Assembly: GCF_018130065.1 (NCBI RefSeq) | Contig: NZ_JAFCME010000024.1 | Coordinates: 1 to 64,000 of the forward strand | Length of the DNA: 64,000 nucleotides | Direction: 5' to 3' | Source of the DNA: Bradyrhizobium sp. AUGA SZCCT0158 | GTDB taxonomy: Bacteria > Pseudomonadota > Alphaproteobacteria > Rhizobiales > Xanthobacteraceae | Part shown: one piece after another, positions 18,849 to 27,113 of the stretch | Layout of the letters: the number at the start of each line of letters is the position of its first letter | How positions within the stretch are numbered: position 1 is the stretch's first letter | The notes under the pieces: model-generated | The model's input: only the letters and a program-made list of their open reading frames with translations | What the model was told of the DNA's origin: nothing | Database searches by the model: none | Program-made: the position numbers and the translations under genes

Positions 18849-20078
18849 ATGCCTGCTATCAACTTGCGATTGGGGGCCTTTTCGGCTGCCCTCGCAGTAC
18901 TTGCCGCCACCAGCAGCGGCGCACTTGCCCAAAAGAAATACGACACCGGCGCATCCGACACCGAGATCAAGATCGGCAACATCATGCCCTACAGCGGACC
19001 CGCTTCCGCCTACGGCGTGATCGGCAAAACGGAAGCCGCCTATTTCAACAAAATCAATGCGGAAGGCGGCATCAACGGCCGCAAGATCAACTTCGTTTCC
19101 TACGACGACGCCTATAGTCCGCCGAAGACGGTCGAGCAGGTGCGCAAGCTGGTGGAGAGCGACGAAGTTCTGCTCGTCTTCAATCCTCTCGGCACGCCGC
19201 CGAACTCGGCGATCCAGAAATACATGAACCAGAAGAAGGTGCCGCAACTGTTCGTCGCCACCGGCGCGACCAAATGGAACGACCCCAAGGAGTTTCCCTG
19301 GACCATCGGCTGGCAACCGAACTACCAGAGCGAAACCATCATCTACGCCAAGTACATTCTGAAGCACAAGCCGGACGCCAAGATCGGCGTGCTGTACCAG
19401 AACGACGATTACGGCAAGGATTACCTGAAGGGCCTGAAGGACGGACTTGGCGCCAAGGCGGCGTCGATGATCGTCCTGGAGGAGAGCTTCGAAGTGTCGC
19501 AGCCGACCATCGACTCCCACATCGTCAAGCTCAAGGCCAGCGGCGCCGATGTGTTCATCAACATCACCACCCCGAAATTCGCGGCGCAGGCGATCAAGAA
19601 GAACATGGAGATCGGCTGGAAGCCGCTGCACTTCCTCAACAACGTCTCGGCCTCGATCGGCAGCGTCATCAAGCCGGCCGGCTTCGAAAACGCGCAGGAC
19701 ATCATTTCGTCGAACTACCTGAAGGATCCGACCGACAAGCAATGGAAGGACGATGCGGGGATGAAGGCCTGGAACGAGTTCCTGGACAAATACTACCCCG
19801 AAGCCAACCGTGCCGACGCGTCGGTCATGTACGCCTACACCGTGGCCCAGGGCCTCGTTCACGTGCTGAAAGCCAGCGGTGACAACCTGACCCGCGAAAA
19901 CATCATGAAGCAGGCCGCCAGCATCAAGAACCTCGAGCTCGGCGGCTTGCTGCCCGGCATCAAGGTCAACACCTCGGCGACCGACTTTGCCCCGATCTCG
20001 CAGCTGCAGCTCATGAAGTTCAAGGGCGAGGGCTGGGAACTGTTCGGCGAAATTCTCACGGGCGACGTCGGCGGCTAG
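18849..20078 (+). CDS. Periplasmic binding protein 2 of the 14-21 kb ABC system
   Basis: A 409-residue paralogue of the preceding binding protein. The start at 18849 is chosen because AGGGAG lies 7 bases upstream and the signal peptide (MPAINLRLGAFSAALAVLAATSSGALAQ) begins there. The mature N-terminus KKYDTGASDTEIKIGNIMPYSGP matches its neighbour's exactly. Over most of its length it is closer to the third copy (NKKVPQLF, YGKDYLKGLKDGLGAKAASMIV, FLNNVSASIGSVIKPAG). It has no permease or ATPase of its own, so it most likely feeds the upstream core. Hairpins stand before and after it, so it is at least partly an independent transcript. Confidence 0.92.
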   Translation: MPAINLRLGAFSAALAVLAATSSGALAQKKYDTGASDTEIKIGNIMPYSGPASAYGVIGKTEAAYFNKINAEGGINGRKINFVSYDDAYSPPKTVEQVRKLVESDEVLLVFNPLGTPPNSAIQKYMNQKKVPQLFVATGATKWNDPKEFPWTIGWQPNYQSETIIYAKYILKHKPDAKIGVLYQNDDYGKDYLKGLKDGLGAKAASMIVLEESFEVSQPTIDSHIVKLKASGADVFINITTPKFAAQAIKKNMEIGWKPLHFLNNVSASIGSVIKPAGFENAQDIISSNYLKDPTDKQWKDDAGMKAWNEFLDKYYPEANRADASVMYAYTVAQGLVHVLKASGDNLTRENIMKQAASIKNLELGGLLPGIKVNTSATDFAPISQLQLMKFKGEGWELFGEILTGDVGG

Positions 20079-20105
20079 CTCGACTGCCTGACTACTAAAG
20101 GAGCA

Positions 20106-20135
20106 GCCCCTGCGGCATCGCCGCAGGGGCTTTTT
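20106..20135 (+). terminator. Rho-independent terminator after binding protein 2
   Basis: The perfect 10-bp arms GCCCCTGCGG and CCGCAGGGGC surround a 5-base loop and are followed by TTTTT. This is one of the clearest terminators in the window. Confidence 0.92.
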
Positions 20136-20249
20136 CTTGATGCTTTGCGCTAAATCGTATTCAATCCCGTCCACGTCATGCGCAAACTGCAATCAACAAC
20201 AGAGCGTGACGCTTGCACAAAAAGACAATCTCAAAAAGGGAGAATCGGA

Positions 20250-21479
20250 ATGCCTATTGCTACCAGCAGACTCGCTATTGCCTCGGCCGCGTTCATTGCG
20301 TTCGCAGCCACGAGCAACGGCGCGCTCGCTCAAAAAAAATACGACAGCGGTGCCACCGATACTGAAATCAAGATCGGCAACATCATGCCCTATAGCGGCC
20401 CTGCTTCCGCCTACGGCGTGATCGGCAAGACCGAAGAGGCCTACTTCAAGAAGATCAACGCGGAAGGCGGCATCAACGGCCGCAAGATCAACTTCATCAG
20501 CTATGACGATACCTACTCACCGCCGAAGACCGTCGAGCAGGCGCGCAAGCTGGTCGAAAGCGACGAGGTGCTGCTGGTGTTCAACCCGCTCGGCACTCCG
20601 CCGAATTCGGCGATCCAGAAATATATGAACAGCAAGAAGGTACCGCAGCTGTTCGTCGCCACCGGCGCCACCAAGTGGAACGATCCGAAGAACTTCCCCT
20701 GGACCATGGGATGGCAGCCCAACTATCAGAGCGAAACACAGATCTATGCGAAGTACATCCTGAAGGAGAAGCCGAACGCCAAGATCGCCGTGCTCTATCA
20801 GAACGACGACTACGGCAAGGACTATCTGAAGGGCTTCAAGGACGGGCTCGGCGCCAAGGCCGCGTCGATGATCGTGATCGAGGAGAGCTATGAAGTCTCC
20901 GAGCCGACGATCGATTCCCACATCGTCAAGATGAAGTCGACCGGCGCCGACGTGTTCATCAACATCACCACGCCGAAGTTCGCGGCGCAGGCGATCAAGA
21001 AGAACGCTGAAATCGGCTGGAAGCCGCTGCACTTCCTCAACAACGTCTCGGCCTCGATCGGCAGTGTCATCAAGCCGGCCGGCATGGAAAACGCCCAGGA
21101 CATCATCTCGTCGCAGTACCTGAAGGATCCGACGGATGCGCAGTGGAAGGACGATCCCGGCATGAAGGCCTGGAACGCGTTCCTGGACAAGTATTATCCG
21201 GAAGCCAACCGCGCCGACGCGTCGGTGATCTTCGGCTACACCGTGGCCCAAGGTCTTGTGCATGTGCTGAAGGCTTGCGGCGATAATCTCACGCGCGAGA
21301 ACGTCATGAAGCAGGCGGCCAACATCAAGAACCTCGAACTCGAAGGCTTGCTGCCGGGTATCAAGGTCAACACCTCGCCCACCGACTTTGCGCCGATTTC
21401 GCAGGTGCAGCTGATCAAGTTCAAGGGCGAGACGTGGGAACGCTTCGGCGAAATCCTCTCCGGTGACGTCGGCGGCTAG
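20250..21479 (+). CDS. Periplasmic binding protein 3 of the 14-21 kb ABC system
   Basis: A 409-residue binding protein, the third tandem copy. The start at 20250 follows AAAGGGAG by 7 bases and begins the signal peptide MPIATSRLAIASAAFIAFAATSNGALAQ. It shares nearly all motifs with copy 2, such as FVATGATKWNDPK, YQNDDYGKDYLKG, VFINITTPKFAAQAIKKN and PASVIFGYTVAQ-like segments. Changes cluster in the C-terminal lobe and surface. It is followed by a terminator hairpin. Three binding proteins for one permease core imply a promiscuous uptake system; the individual ligands cannot be read. Confidence 0.92.
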   Translation: MPIATSRLAIASAAFIAFAATSNGALAQKKYDSGATDTEIKIGNIMPYSGPASAYGVIGKTEEAYFKKINAEGGINGRKINFISYDDTYSPPKTVEQARKLVESDEVLLVFNPLGTPPNSAIQKYMNSKKVPQLFVATGATKWNDPKNFPWTMGWQPNYQSETQIYAKYILKEKPNAKIAVLYQNDDYGKDYLKGFKDGLGAKAASMIVIEESYEVSEPTIDSHIVKMKSTGADVFINITTPKFAAQAIKKNAEIGWKPLHFLNNVSASIGSVIKPAGMENAQDIISSQYLKDPTDAQWKDDPGMKAWNAFLDKYYPEANRADASVIFGYTVAQGLVHVLKACGDNLTRENVMKQAANIKNLELEGLLPGIKVNTSPTDFAPISQVQLIKFKGETWERFGEILSGDVGG

Positions 21480-21519
21480 CTATCTGGAATTTCGATCGGC
21501 CCATTTGTGGCCTCAAGCG

Positions 21520-21547
21520 CCCCCGCGGCCTCGCCCGCGGGGGTTTT
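21520..21547 (+). terminator. Rho-independent terminator after binding protein 3
   Basis: The perfect 9-bp arms CCCCCGCGG (21520-21528) and CCGCGGGGG (21535-21543) are followed by TTTTCTTTT. It lies 60 bases before the glycerate kinase start, so that gene needs its own promoter or read-through. Confidence 0.9.
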
Positions 21548-21606
21548 CTTTTGCGGCGATTGGATGGATAACCGGTCTCCCATTCGCGATCTCTGGCGTG
21601 AAACCG

Positions 21607-22890
21607 ATGACCGACCGACGTCCCCTCCTGCGTGCGATCTTCGATGCAGCCGTCGCAGCCGCGCATCCCGATGTGGTGCTGTCGGCGCATTTGCCCCCAG
21701 CACCCAAAGGCCGGGTGATTTGCCTTGCCGCCGGCAAGGGCGCCGCGGCCATGGCCGCGTCCGCCGAGCGGCACTATCTCGATACGCTCGCGCTCGACCC
21801 GGAGCGCCTCACCGGCATTGCCACCACCCGGCATGGCCACGGCGTGCCGACGCGGCGGATCAGGGTGGTCGAAGCCGGCCATCCCGTGCCCGACGAAGCC
21901 GGGCTGAAAGCCGCCGACGACACGCTGCGTCTCGCGGCCGAGGCAACCGCCGATGACCTGTTGCTGGTGCTGCTGTCGGGCGGCGGCTCGGCGAACTGGA
22001 TCGCGCCGGTGGACGGCGTTTCGTTCGCACAGAAGCAGCAGGTGAATCGTGCGCTGCTCCGTTCCGGCGCGCCGATCGGCGAGATGAATATCGTCCGCAA
22101 GCATTTGTCGCGCATCAAGGGCGGCCGGCTGGCCCGCGCCGGTCACCGCGCCGCCGAAATCGTCACGCTGGCGATCTCGGACGTGCCGCACGACGACCCG
22201 TCCGCGATCGCCTCGGGACCGACGGTACCGGATCCGACCACGCTGGCGGACGCCCGCGCGCTGGTCGCAAAATACAATCTCGCCGTCGACGACGCGGTTC
22301 GGCGCGCGCTGGACGACCCGAAGAACGAGAGCTGCAAGCCCGGCGATTCCGCTTTCGCGCGCGCGCGATTCGAACTGATCGCGCGGCCGAAGGCCTCGCT
22401 CGATGCGGCGATCAGGATTGCACAGGAAGCGGGCTACACCATCATCGGTCTCGGTGCCGACCTCGAAGGCGAGGCGCGCGAGGTCGCGGCCGCGCACGTC
22501 CAACTGGCGCTGAAAGCGCGCAGCGAGGGCAAGCGCACCGCGATCCTGTCGGGCGGCGAACTCACCGTGACCGTGCGCGGCAACGGCCGCGGCGGCCCCA
22601 ACCAGGAATATGCACTGGCGCTGGCGGACCTCTTGAAAGAGATACCGGACGTTAGTGCGCTGGCCGGCGATACCGATGGCGCCGATGGCGGCGCCGGCAG
22701 CGCGAGCGACCCGGCCGGCGCCGTGATCGACCAGACCACATTTGCGAAGATGAATTCGCTTGGCCTCGATCCCAGGGCCTATCTGGACAACAACGACGCC
22801 ACCGCCTTCTTTGTGGCAACGGGCGACCTGCTGCTGACTGGTCCGACGCTCACCAATGTCAACGACGTCAGGGTGATCCTGGTCGACTGA
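21607..22890 (+). CDS. Glycerate 2-kinase (MOFRL family, GckA/TtuD type)
   Basis: A 427-residue cytoplasmic kinase that phosphorylates D-glycerate to 2-phosphoglycerate. The N-terminal DUF4147 domain has AAGKGAAAMA, EAGHPVPDEAG and the glycine-rich loop LLSGGGSANWIAP. A conserved segment follows (MNIVRKHLSRIKGGRLA, ISDVPHDDPSAIASGPTVPDPTT). The C-terminal MOFRL domain has LSGGELTVTVRGNGRGGPNQEYALAL and TDGADGGAGSASDPAGAVID. The start at 21607 is chosen because earlier in-frame codons run through the terminator hairpin of the preceding gene. It has no glyoxylate or tartrate partner nearby. Confidence 0.9.
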   Translation: MTDRRPLLRAIFDAAVAAAHPDVVLSAHLPPAPKGRVICLAAGKGAAAMAASAERHYLDTLALDPERLTGIATTRHGHGVPTRRIRVVEAGHPVPDEAGLKAADDTLRLAAEATADDLLLVLLSGGGSANWIAPVDGVSFAQKQQVNRALLRSGAPIGEMNIVRKHLSRIKGGRLARAGHRAAEIVTLAISDVPHDDPSAIASGPTVPDPTTLADARALVAKYNLAVDDAVRRALDDPKNESCKPGDSAFARARFELIARPKASLDAAIRIAQEAGYTIIGLGADLEGEAREVAAAHVQLALKARSEGKRTAILSGGELTVTVRGNGRGGPNQEYALALADLLKEIPDVSALAGDTDGADGGAGSASDPAGAVIDQTTFAKMNSLGLDPRAYLDNNDATAFFVATGDLLLTGPTLTNVNDVRVILVD

Positions 22891-23088
22891 ATTTGGGCCG
22901 CGGTCCTTTGATTTGGGCCCTTCGACTTGATATCCGCCCAGGCCGACGGCATTAACGTTTTGTTGAGGACATTCGCAGGAATGCACGGGCAATGGCCGCC
23001 TCTCAAAGCTGCAATTCACCAGCCTGGTCCTTAATAGGACCCTCCTTATTGCCGGGGTGCCGCAAATCGCGGCAGGGGGAACGCGGAA

Positions 23089-25230
23089 ATGGTGGATTCT
23101 GTAACGGGGGCGATCCGCCCCGAGCCCGCTCACTTGAGTGCGCGGCTCGAGGAGGCGATCAGTCATCTGTCGCTCGGCATTGTCGTCTTCGATGAGAAGC
23201 GGCAAGTCGTCTTCTGCAACAGACGTTACGCGCAGATGTACGGGCTTTCGCCGGAACAGGTGAAGCCGGGCACGCCGACCAGCGAACTGATCCGGCACCG
23301 GCTGAGGCTCGGCCTGAAAGTGGCGGTGGCGCCGGATGATTACGTTCGCGCCCGCGTCGGACAGGACATCGCGCTCGACACCACGTTCCAGGAGTTCACC
23401 GACGGGCGGATCATCGCCTACACGGTCTACCCGATGCCCGGCGGCGGCGGGATGTCGACCCATGAGGACGTCACCGAGCGCGAAGAACTCCATGCCCGCC
23501 TGAAGACACAATACGAGCTGGGAAGGCAACAGGAAGAGGCGCTGCGGATACGCAACTTCCAGTTCGACACCGCGATCAACAACATGTCGCAGGGGCTGTG
23601 CTTCTTCGATTCCGACCACCGCCTGATCGTGTGCAACGACCGCTTCGTCGAGATGTACGACATCCCGTTCGGCCGTGTCGGCCCCGGCACGCCGCTGACT
23701 GAAATCGTCGATCTTCGCTTTGAAGCCGGCAGCTTCCCCGCGATGACCCGGGATGAATATCTTGACTGGCGTACCAATGTGGCGGTTTCCAACGTCGCCA
23801 AAGACAGCATCGTCGAACTGCAGAACGGGCGCACCTTCAAGATCCGCCATCGGCCGATGCCCGGCGGCGGCTGGGTCGCCACGCACGAGGACATCACCGA
23901 GCAGCGGCAATCCGAGGTCAAGATCGAATACATGGCTCACCATGATTCGCTCACCGAGCTCGCCAACCGGGTGCTGCTCAATGAACGGCTCGAACACGCC
24001 CTGGGCCGCGAGGAAACGGTCGCGATTCATCACCTTGATCTCGACCAGTTCAAGGCTGTCAACGACACGTTTGGCCATCACGCCGGCGACAAGCTTCTGA
24101 AGATCGTCGCCGAGCGCCTGTGTGGGCTGGTTCGCGACACCGATACCATTGCGCGAATGGGTGGCGATGAATTCGTCATCGTGCAGGCCCCGATCGCGGA
24201 CCCGGCCGATGCAACGTCGCTGGCGCAGCGCGTCATCGGCCTTTTGAGTGAACCCTACGACCTTGACGGTCACCAGGCCGTGATCGGCGCCAGCATCGGC
24301 ATCTCGGTCGGACCCGGCGACGGCAACAGCCCCGACAAGTTGTTGCGGAGTGCAGACCTCGCGCTGTACCGCGCCAAGGGCGACGGACGCGGCACGTTTC
24401 GCTTCTTTGAACCGGTGATGGATCTGCAGATGCAGACGCGCCGCGTCATGGAACAGGATCTGCGCAAGGCGCTGCCGGCGGGCGAGTTCGAGCTGCACTA
24501 TCAGCCGGTCGTCAATCTGGCGAGCAACGAGATCAGCGGCTTTGAGGCCCTGATCCGCTGGAATCATCCGACCAAGGGCATGATTTCGCCGGCCGCGTTC
24601 ATCCCGCTGGCGGAGGAGATCGGATTCATCGTCCCGATGGGCGAATGGGTCATCCGCCAGGCCTGCGCTACCGCGGCGCAATGGCCCGGCAACCTCCACA
24701 TCGCCGTCAACATTTCGGCGGTGCAGTTTCGCAACCCCGGCCTGATGCAGGTGATAACAGGCGCGCTTGCCGCATCAAGGCTGGACCCGGCCCGGCTGGA
24801 GATCGAAATCACCGAGACCGTGCTGCTGCACAACAAGGAAGCGACACTCGCGGTGCTGCATCAGTTGCGCGAGCTTGGCATCCGGATCGCGATGGACGAT
24901 TTCGGCACCGGCTATTCCTCGCTGACCTATCTGCAGAGTTTCCCGTTCGACAAGATCAAGATCGACCGCTCCTTCGTCAAGGACATCACCGAGAATTCGG
25001 GCTCGCTCAACATCGTGCGCGCGGTCGCAGCGCTCGCCAACGGCATGGGCATGACGGCCACCGCCGAAGGCGTCGAGACCAAGGAACAGCTCGACAGCAT
25101 CGCGTCCGAAGGATGCACGGAGATGCAGGGCTTCCTGTTCAGCAAGCCGCTTCCCGCCCGCGAGATCGAGCGGCTGTTCCTGAAGGGGAATGGGACGAAG
25201 GCCGTTGCGGGCCGTATCGTCGCGGCCTGA
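23089..25230 (+). CDS. PAS-PAS-GGDEF-EAL cyclic-di-GMP protein
   Basis: A 713-residue sensor for c-di-GMP turnover, with no transmembrane segment and so probably cytoplasmic. Two PAS repeats (about 25-140 and 150-275) both end in MPGGGG/MPGGGW followed by THED(V/I)TE. The cyclase domain keeps the active motif GGDEF (358-362), with an RDTD inhibitory site five residues before it. The phosphodiesterase domain starts with EALIRWNHP (E486) and keeps NISAVQF, EITET, DDFGTGYSSL, KIDRSFV and AEGVET, so both activities look intact. It stands alone, with about 200 bases of non-coding DNA upstream. The PAS ligand is unknown. Confidence 0.93.
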   Translation: MVDSVTGAIRPEPAHLSARLEEAISHLSLGIVVFDEKRQVVFCNRRYAQMYGLSPEQVKPGTPTSELIRHRLRLGLKVAVAPDDYVRARVGQDIALDTTFQEFTDGRIIAYTVYPMPGGGGMSTHEDVTEREELHARLKTQYELGRQQEEALRIRNFQFDTAINNMSQGLCFFDSDHRLIVCNDRFVEMYDIPFGRVGPGTPLTEIVDLRFEAGSFPAMTRDEYLDWRTNVAVSNVAKDSIVELQNGRTFKIRHRPMPGGGWVATHEDITEQRQSEVKIEYMAHHDSLTELANRVLLNERLEHALGREETVAIHHLDLDQFKAVNDTFGHHAGDKLLKIVAERLCGLVRDTDTIARMGGDEFVIVQAPIADPADATSLAQRVIGLLSEPYDLDGHQAVIGASIGISVGPGDGNSPDKLLRSADLALYRAKGDGRGTFRFFEPVMDLQMQTRRVMEQDLRKALPAGEFELHYQPVVNLASNEISGFEALIRWNHPTKGMISPAAFIPLAEEIGFIVPMGEWVIRQACATAAQWPGNLHIAVNISAVQFRNPGLMQVITGALAASRLDPARLEIEITETVLLHNKEATLAVLHQLRELGIRIAMDDFGTGYSSLTYLQSFPFDKIKIDRSFVKDITENSGSLNIVRAVAALANGMGMTATAEGVETKEQLDSIASEGCTEMQGFLFSKPLPAREIERLFLKGNGTKAVAGRIVAA

Positions 25231-25241
25231 TTAATTGTTGC

Positions 25242-25371
25242 TTGTCATTCCCCGATGCGCAGTTGCGCATCTGAGGGCATCGCACAGCGATGAACCCGGA
25301 ATCTCGAGATTCCCCGATGTTGCAATTGCACATCTGAGGTTCGCACTTCGCGCGCCCCGGAATGACAGCTG
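25242..25371. repeat. CTCGAG-centred intergenic repeat, copy 1
   Basis: Nested palindromes are present: ATGCGCAGTTGCGCAT, CCGGAATCTCGAGATTCC and GTTGCAATTGCACAT, bounded by CATTCCCCG and CCCCGGAATGAC. The CTCGAG core, the following CATCTGAGGTTC word and the closing CCGGAATGAC recur at 45.98-46.08 kb. Confidence 0.8.
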
Positions 25372-25373
25372 GG

Positions 25374-25892
25374 CTAAAACTCCGCCGCGATCTTCGACAG
25401 CATATCGAGCAGCGCGACGCGATTGGCCGGCCCCAGCACCTCGTTGAGGCGAGCTTCGTGTTTGGTGGCGACGAGCTTCTTGGCGCGCGCCAGCACCGCG
25501 CGGCCCTTGTCGGTCAGCATCAGGATGTGCGAGCGGCGGTCGTTGGTCGAACGCATCCGCGTGCAGAGATCGCGGCTTTCCAGCGCGTCGAGCATCGCCA
25601 CGAAATTCGGCCGAAGGATGCCGAGCGTGTTGGCGATCTCGGTCTGATTGCGGCCGGGATTCTTGTCGAGCAGCAGCAGCACCGAGAATTGCGCCGGCGT
25701 CAGCTGCAGCGGCGCGACGCAGCGCAGGAAGTCCTCGAACACCCTCAGCTGCGCACGCTTCAGCGAATAGCCGAGCAGGTCGGACAATTCGCCCATATGC
25801 AGGGCGACGTTTTCCGCAGCGCCGTCGACAGGATCCTTGCCGCCTGCGCGGGAAAGCTTGACGGCGTCGGTGGCCGCCTTGGAAACTGTCAT
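25374..25892 (-). CDS. couR: MarR-family regulator, CouR-like
   Basis: A 172-residue winged-helix regulator. The recognition region is NPGRNQTEIANTLGILRPNFVAMLDALESRDL (about 95-126), and the wing contains RMRSTNDRRSHILMLTDKGRAVL, the MarR signature. It is divergent from an ABC operon that belongs to a block with a feruloyl/coumaroyl-type CoA ligase, crotonase, TRAP transporter and pobA. This order resembles the R. palustris cou/tar region, where CouR represses and is released by p-coumaroyl-CoA. An AT-rich palindrome lies 67 bases upstream, and copies stand before other block operons. The regulator family is certain; the CouR identity is by synteny recalled from memory. Confidence 0.8.
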   Translation of the reverse strand: MTVSKAATDAVKLSRAGGKDPVDGAAENVALHMGELSDLLGYSLKRAQLRVFEDFLRCVAPLQLTPAQFSVLLLLDKNPGRNQTEIANTLGILRPNFVAMLDALESRDLCTRMRSTNDRRSHILMLTDKGRAVLARAKKLVATKHEARLNEVLGPANRVALLDMLSKIAAEF

Positions 25893-25958
25893 CGCAGGGG
25901 GCTCGCAATCCCGATAAAAAGGTCCGCCAACGGTCCGGGCCTTGAGGTTATGTTTGAT

Positions 25959-25981
25959 AATTGTTATAGACTATATCAAAT
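25959..25981. promoter_or_regulatory. MarR operator candidate, box 1
   Basis: The left half AATTGTTATA and right half TATATCAAAT are separated by GAC and lie in the divergent promoter of the MarR gene and the ABC operon. It aligns with the boxes at 34955 and 39891. A wider imperfect inverted repeat (TTTGATA at 25953, TATCAAA at 25974) surrounds it. Confidence 0.65.
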
Positions 25982-26067
25982 GTCGGCTTCTTTCAACTGC
26001 CGATATCGGACCGCCGGCTAACCCTTAAGGGTCGGGATCGGCGCGACGCGTGAGGGGAGCGCCAGTC

Positions 26068-27108
26068 TTGAATACGACGATCATGCTGTTCCTGCTGCAG
26101 GACGGCATCACCAATGGCGCGATCTATGCGTTGCTCGGGCTGGCGCTGGTGCTGGTGTTTGCCGTCACGCGCGTGATCCTGATCCCGCAGGGCGAATTCG
26201 TTACCTTCGGCGCGCTGAGCTACGCCATGCTGGCGACCGGCCAGGTGCCGGGCACGGCGCGGCTGGCGGTCGCGATGGGTGTCGTCGCCTTCGGCCTCGA
26301 TCTGTATGCGGCACGGCGCTCGCTCCGCATCAAGCTGGTGGTGCGCTCGGTGCTGCTCAACATCGTGTTGCCGGTGGCGATCCTGGCGCTGACCTACGCC
26401 CTGGCCGGTCCCAAAACCCCGATTGCGGTCAATATCGCATTGTCGCTGCTGATCGTCGCGGCGATCGGGCTGTTTCTCTATCGCATCGCCTTTCAGCCGC
26501 TCGCGCACACCTCGGTGCTGGTGCTGCTGATCGCCTCGGTCGGCTGCCACCTCGCGCTGCAGGGTCTTGGCCTCGTGTTCTTCGGCGCCGAGGGCCTGCG
26601 CGGACCGGCGCTGTCGAATGCGGCGTTCACGGTGGGACCGCTGCGCTTCACCGGCCAGAGCATCGCCGTCTACGGCCTGACCATCGCCTTCATCATCGCG
26701 CTGTGGCTGTTCTTTGGCTTCACGCTAATGGGCAAGGCGCTGCGCGCCACCGCCGTCAATCGCCTCGGCGCCCGCCTCGTCGGCATCCGGACCACGCTGT
26801 CGGGGCAGATCGCCTTCCTGCTCGCCTCCGTGATCGGCGCGATTTCTGGAATCCTGATCGTGCCGATCACGACGCTCTATTACGACACCGGCTTCCTGAT
26901 CGGCCTGAAAGGTTTTATTGCCGCCATCATCGGCGGGCTGGTGAGCTATCCGCTGACGGCGGTCGCCGCGCTGGTGGTCGGCAGCGTCGAGGCTTTCTCC
27001 TCGTTCTACGCCAGCAATTTCAAGGAGGTCATCGTCTTCACGCTGATCCTTCCCGTGCTGGTGCTGCGTTCGCTCGCAGCCCCCGCGGTCGAGGAAGAGA
27101 AGGACTGA
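26068..27108 (+). CDS. Liv-type ABC permease (LivH-like) of the cou block
   Basis: A 346-residue inner-membrane permease with about nine hydrophobic helices. The hallmark GITNGAIYALLGLALVLVFAVTRVILIPQGEFVTFGAL is near the N-terminus. The ATPase contact loop is GKALRATAVNRLGARLVGIR. It has a longer central hydrophobic insert than usual. TTG 26068 is the likely start because AGGGGAG stands about 8 bases before it; a GTG at 26050 overlaps that site. It is followed by a fused permease-ATPase gene after 5 bases. The system corresponds in position to R. palustris CouPSTU, which takes up p-coumarate and related phenylpropanoids. Confidence 0.87.
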   Translation: MNTTIMLFLLQDGITNGAIYALLGLALVLVFAVTRVILIPQGEFVTFGALSYAMLATGQVPGTARLAVAMGVVAFGLDLYAARRSLRIKLVVRSVLLNIVLPVAILALTYALAGPKTPIAVNIALSLLIVAAIGLFLYRIAFQPLAHTSVLVLLIASVGCHLALQGLGLVFFGAEGLRGPALSNAAFTVGPLRFTGQSIAVYGLTIAFIIALWLFFGFTLMGKALRATAVNRLGARLVGIRTTLSGQIAFLLASVIGAISGILIVPITTLYYDTGFLIGLKGFIAAIIGGLVSYPLTAVAALVVGSVEAFSSFYASNFKEVIVFTLILPVLVLRSLAAPAVEEEKD

Positions 27109-27113
27109 CGATC

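Noticed and set aside
21421..24699. Very long open frame of 1092 codons on the minus strand
   Set aside because: It is the antisense shadow of glycerate kinase and the GGDEF-EAL gene, both with clear families. High GC makes such antisense frames common.
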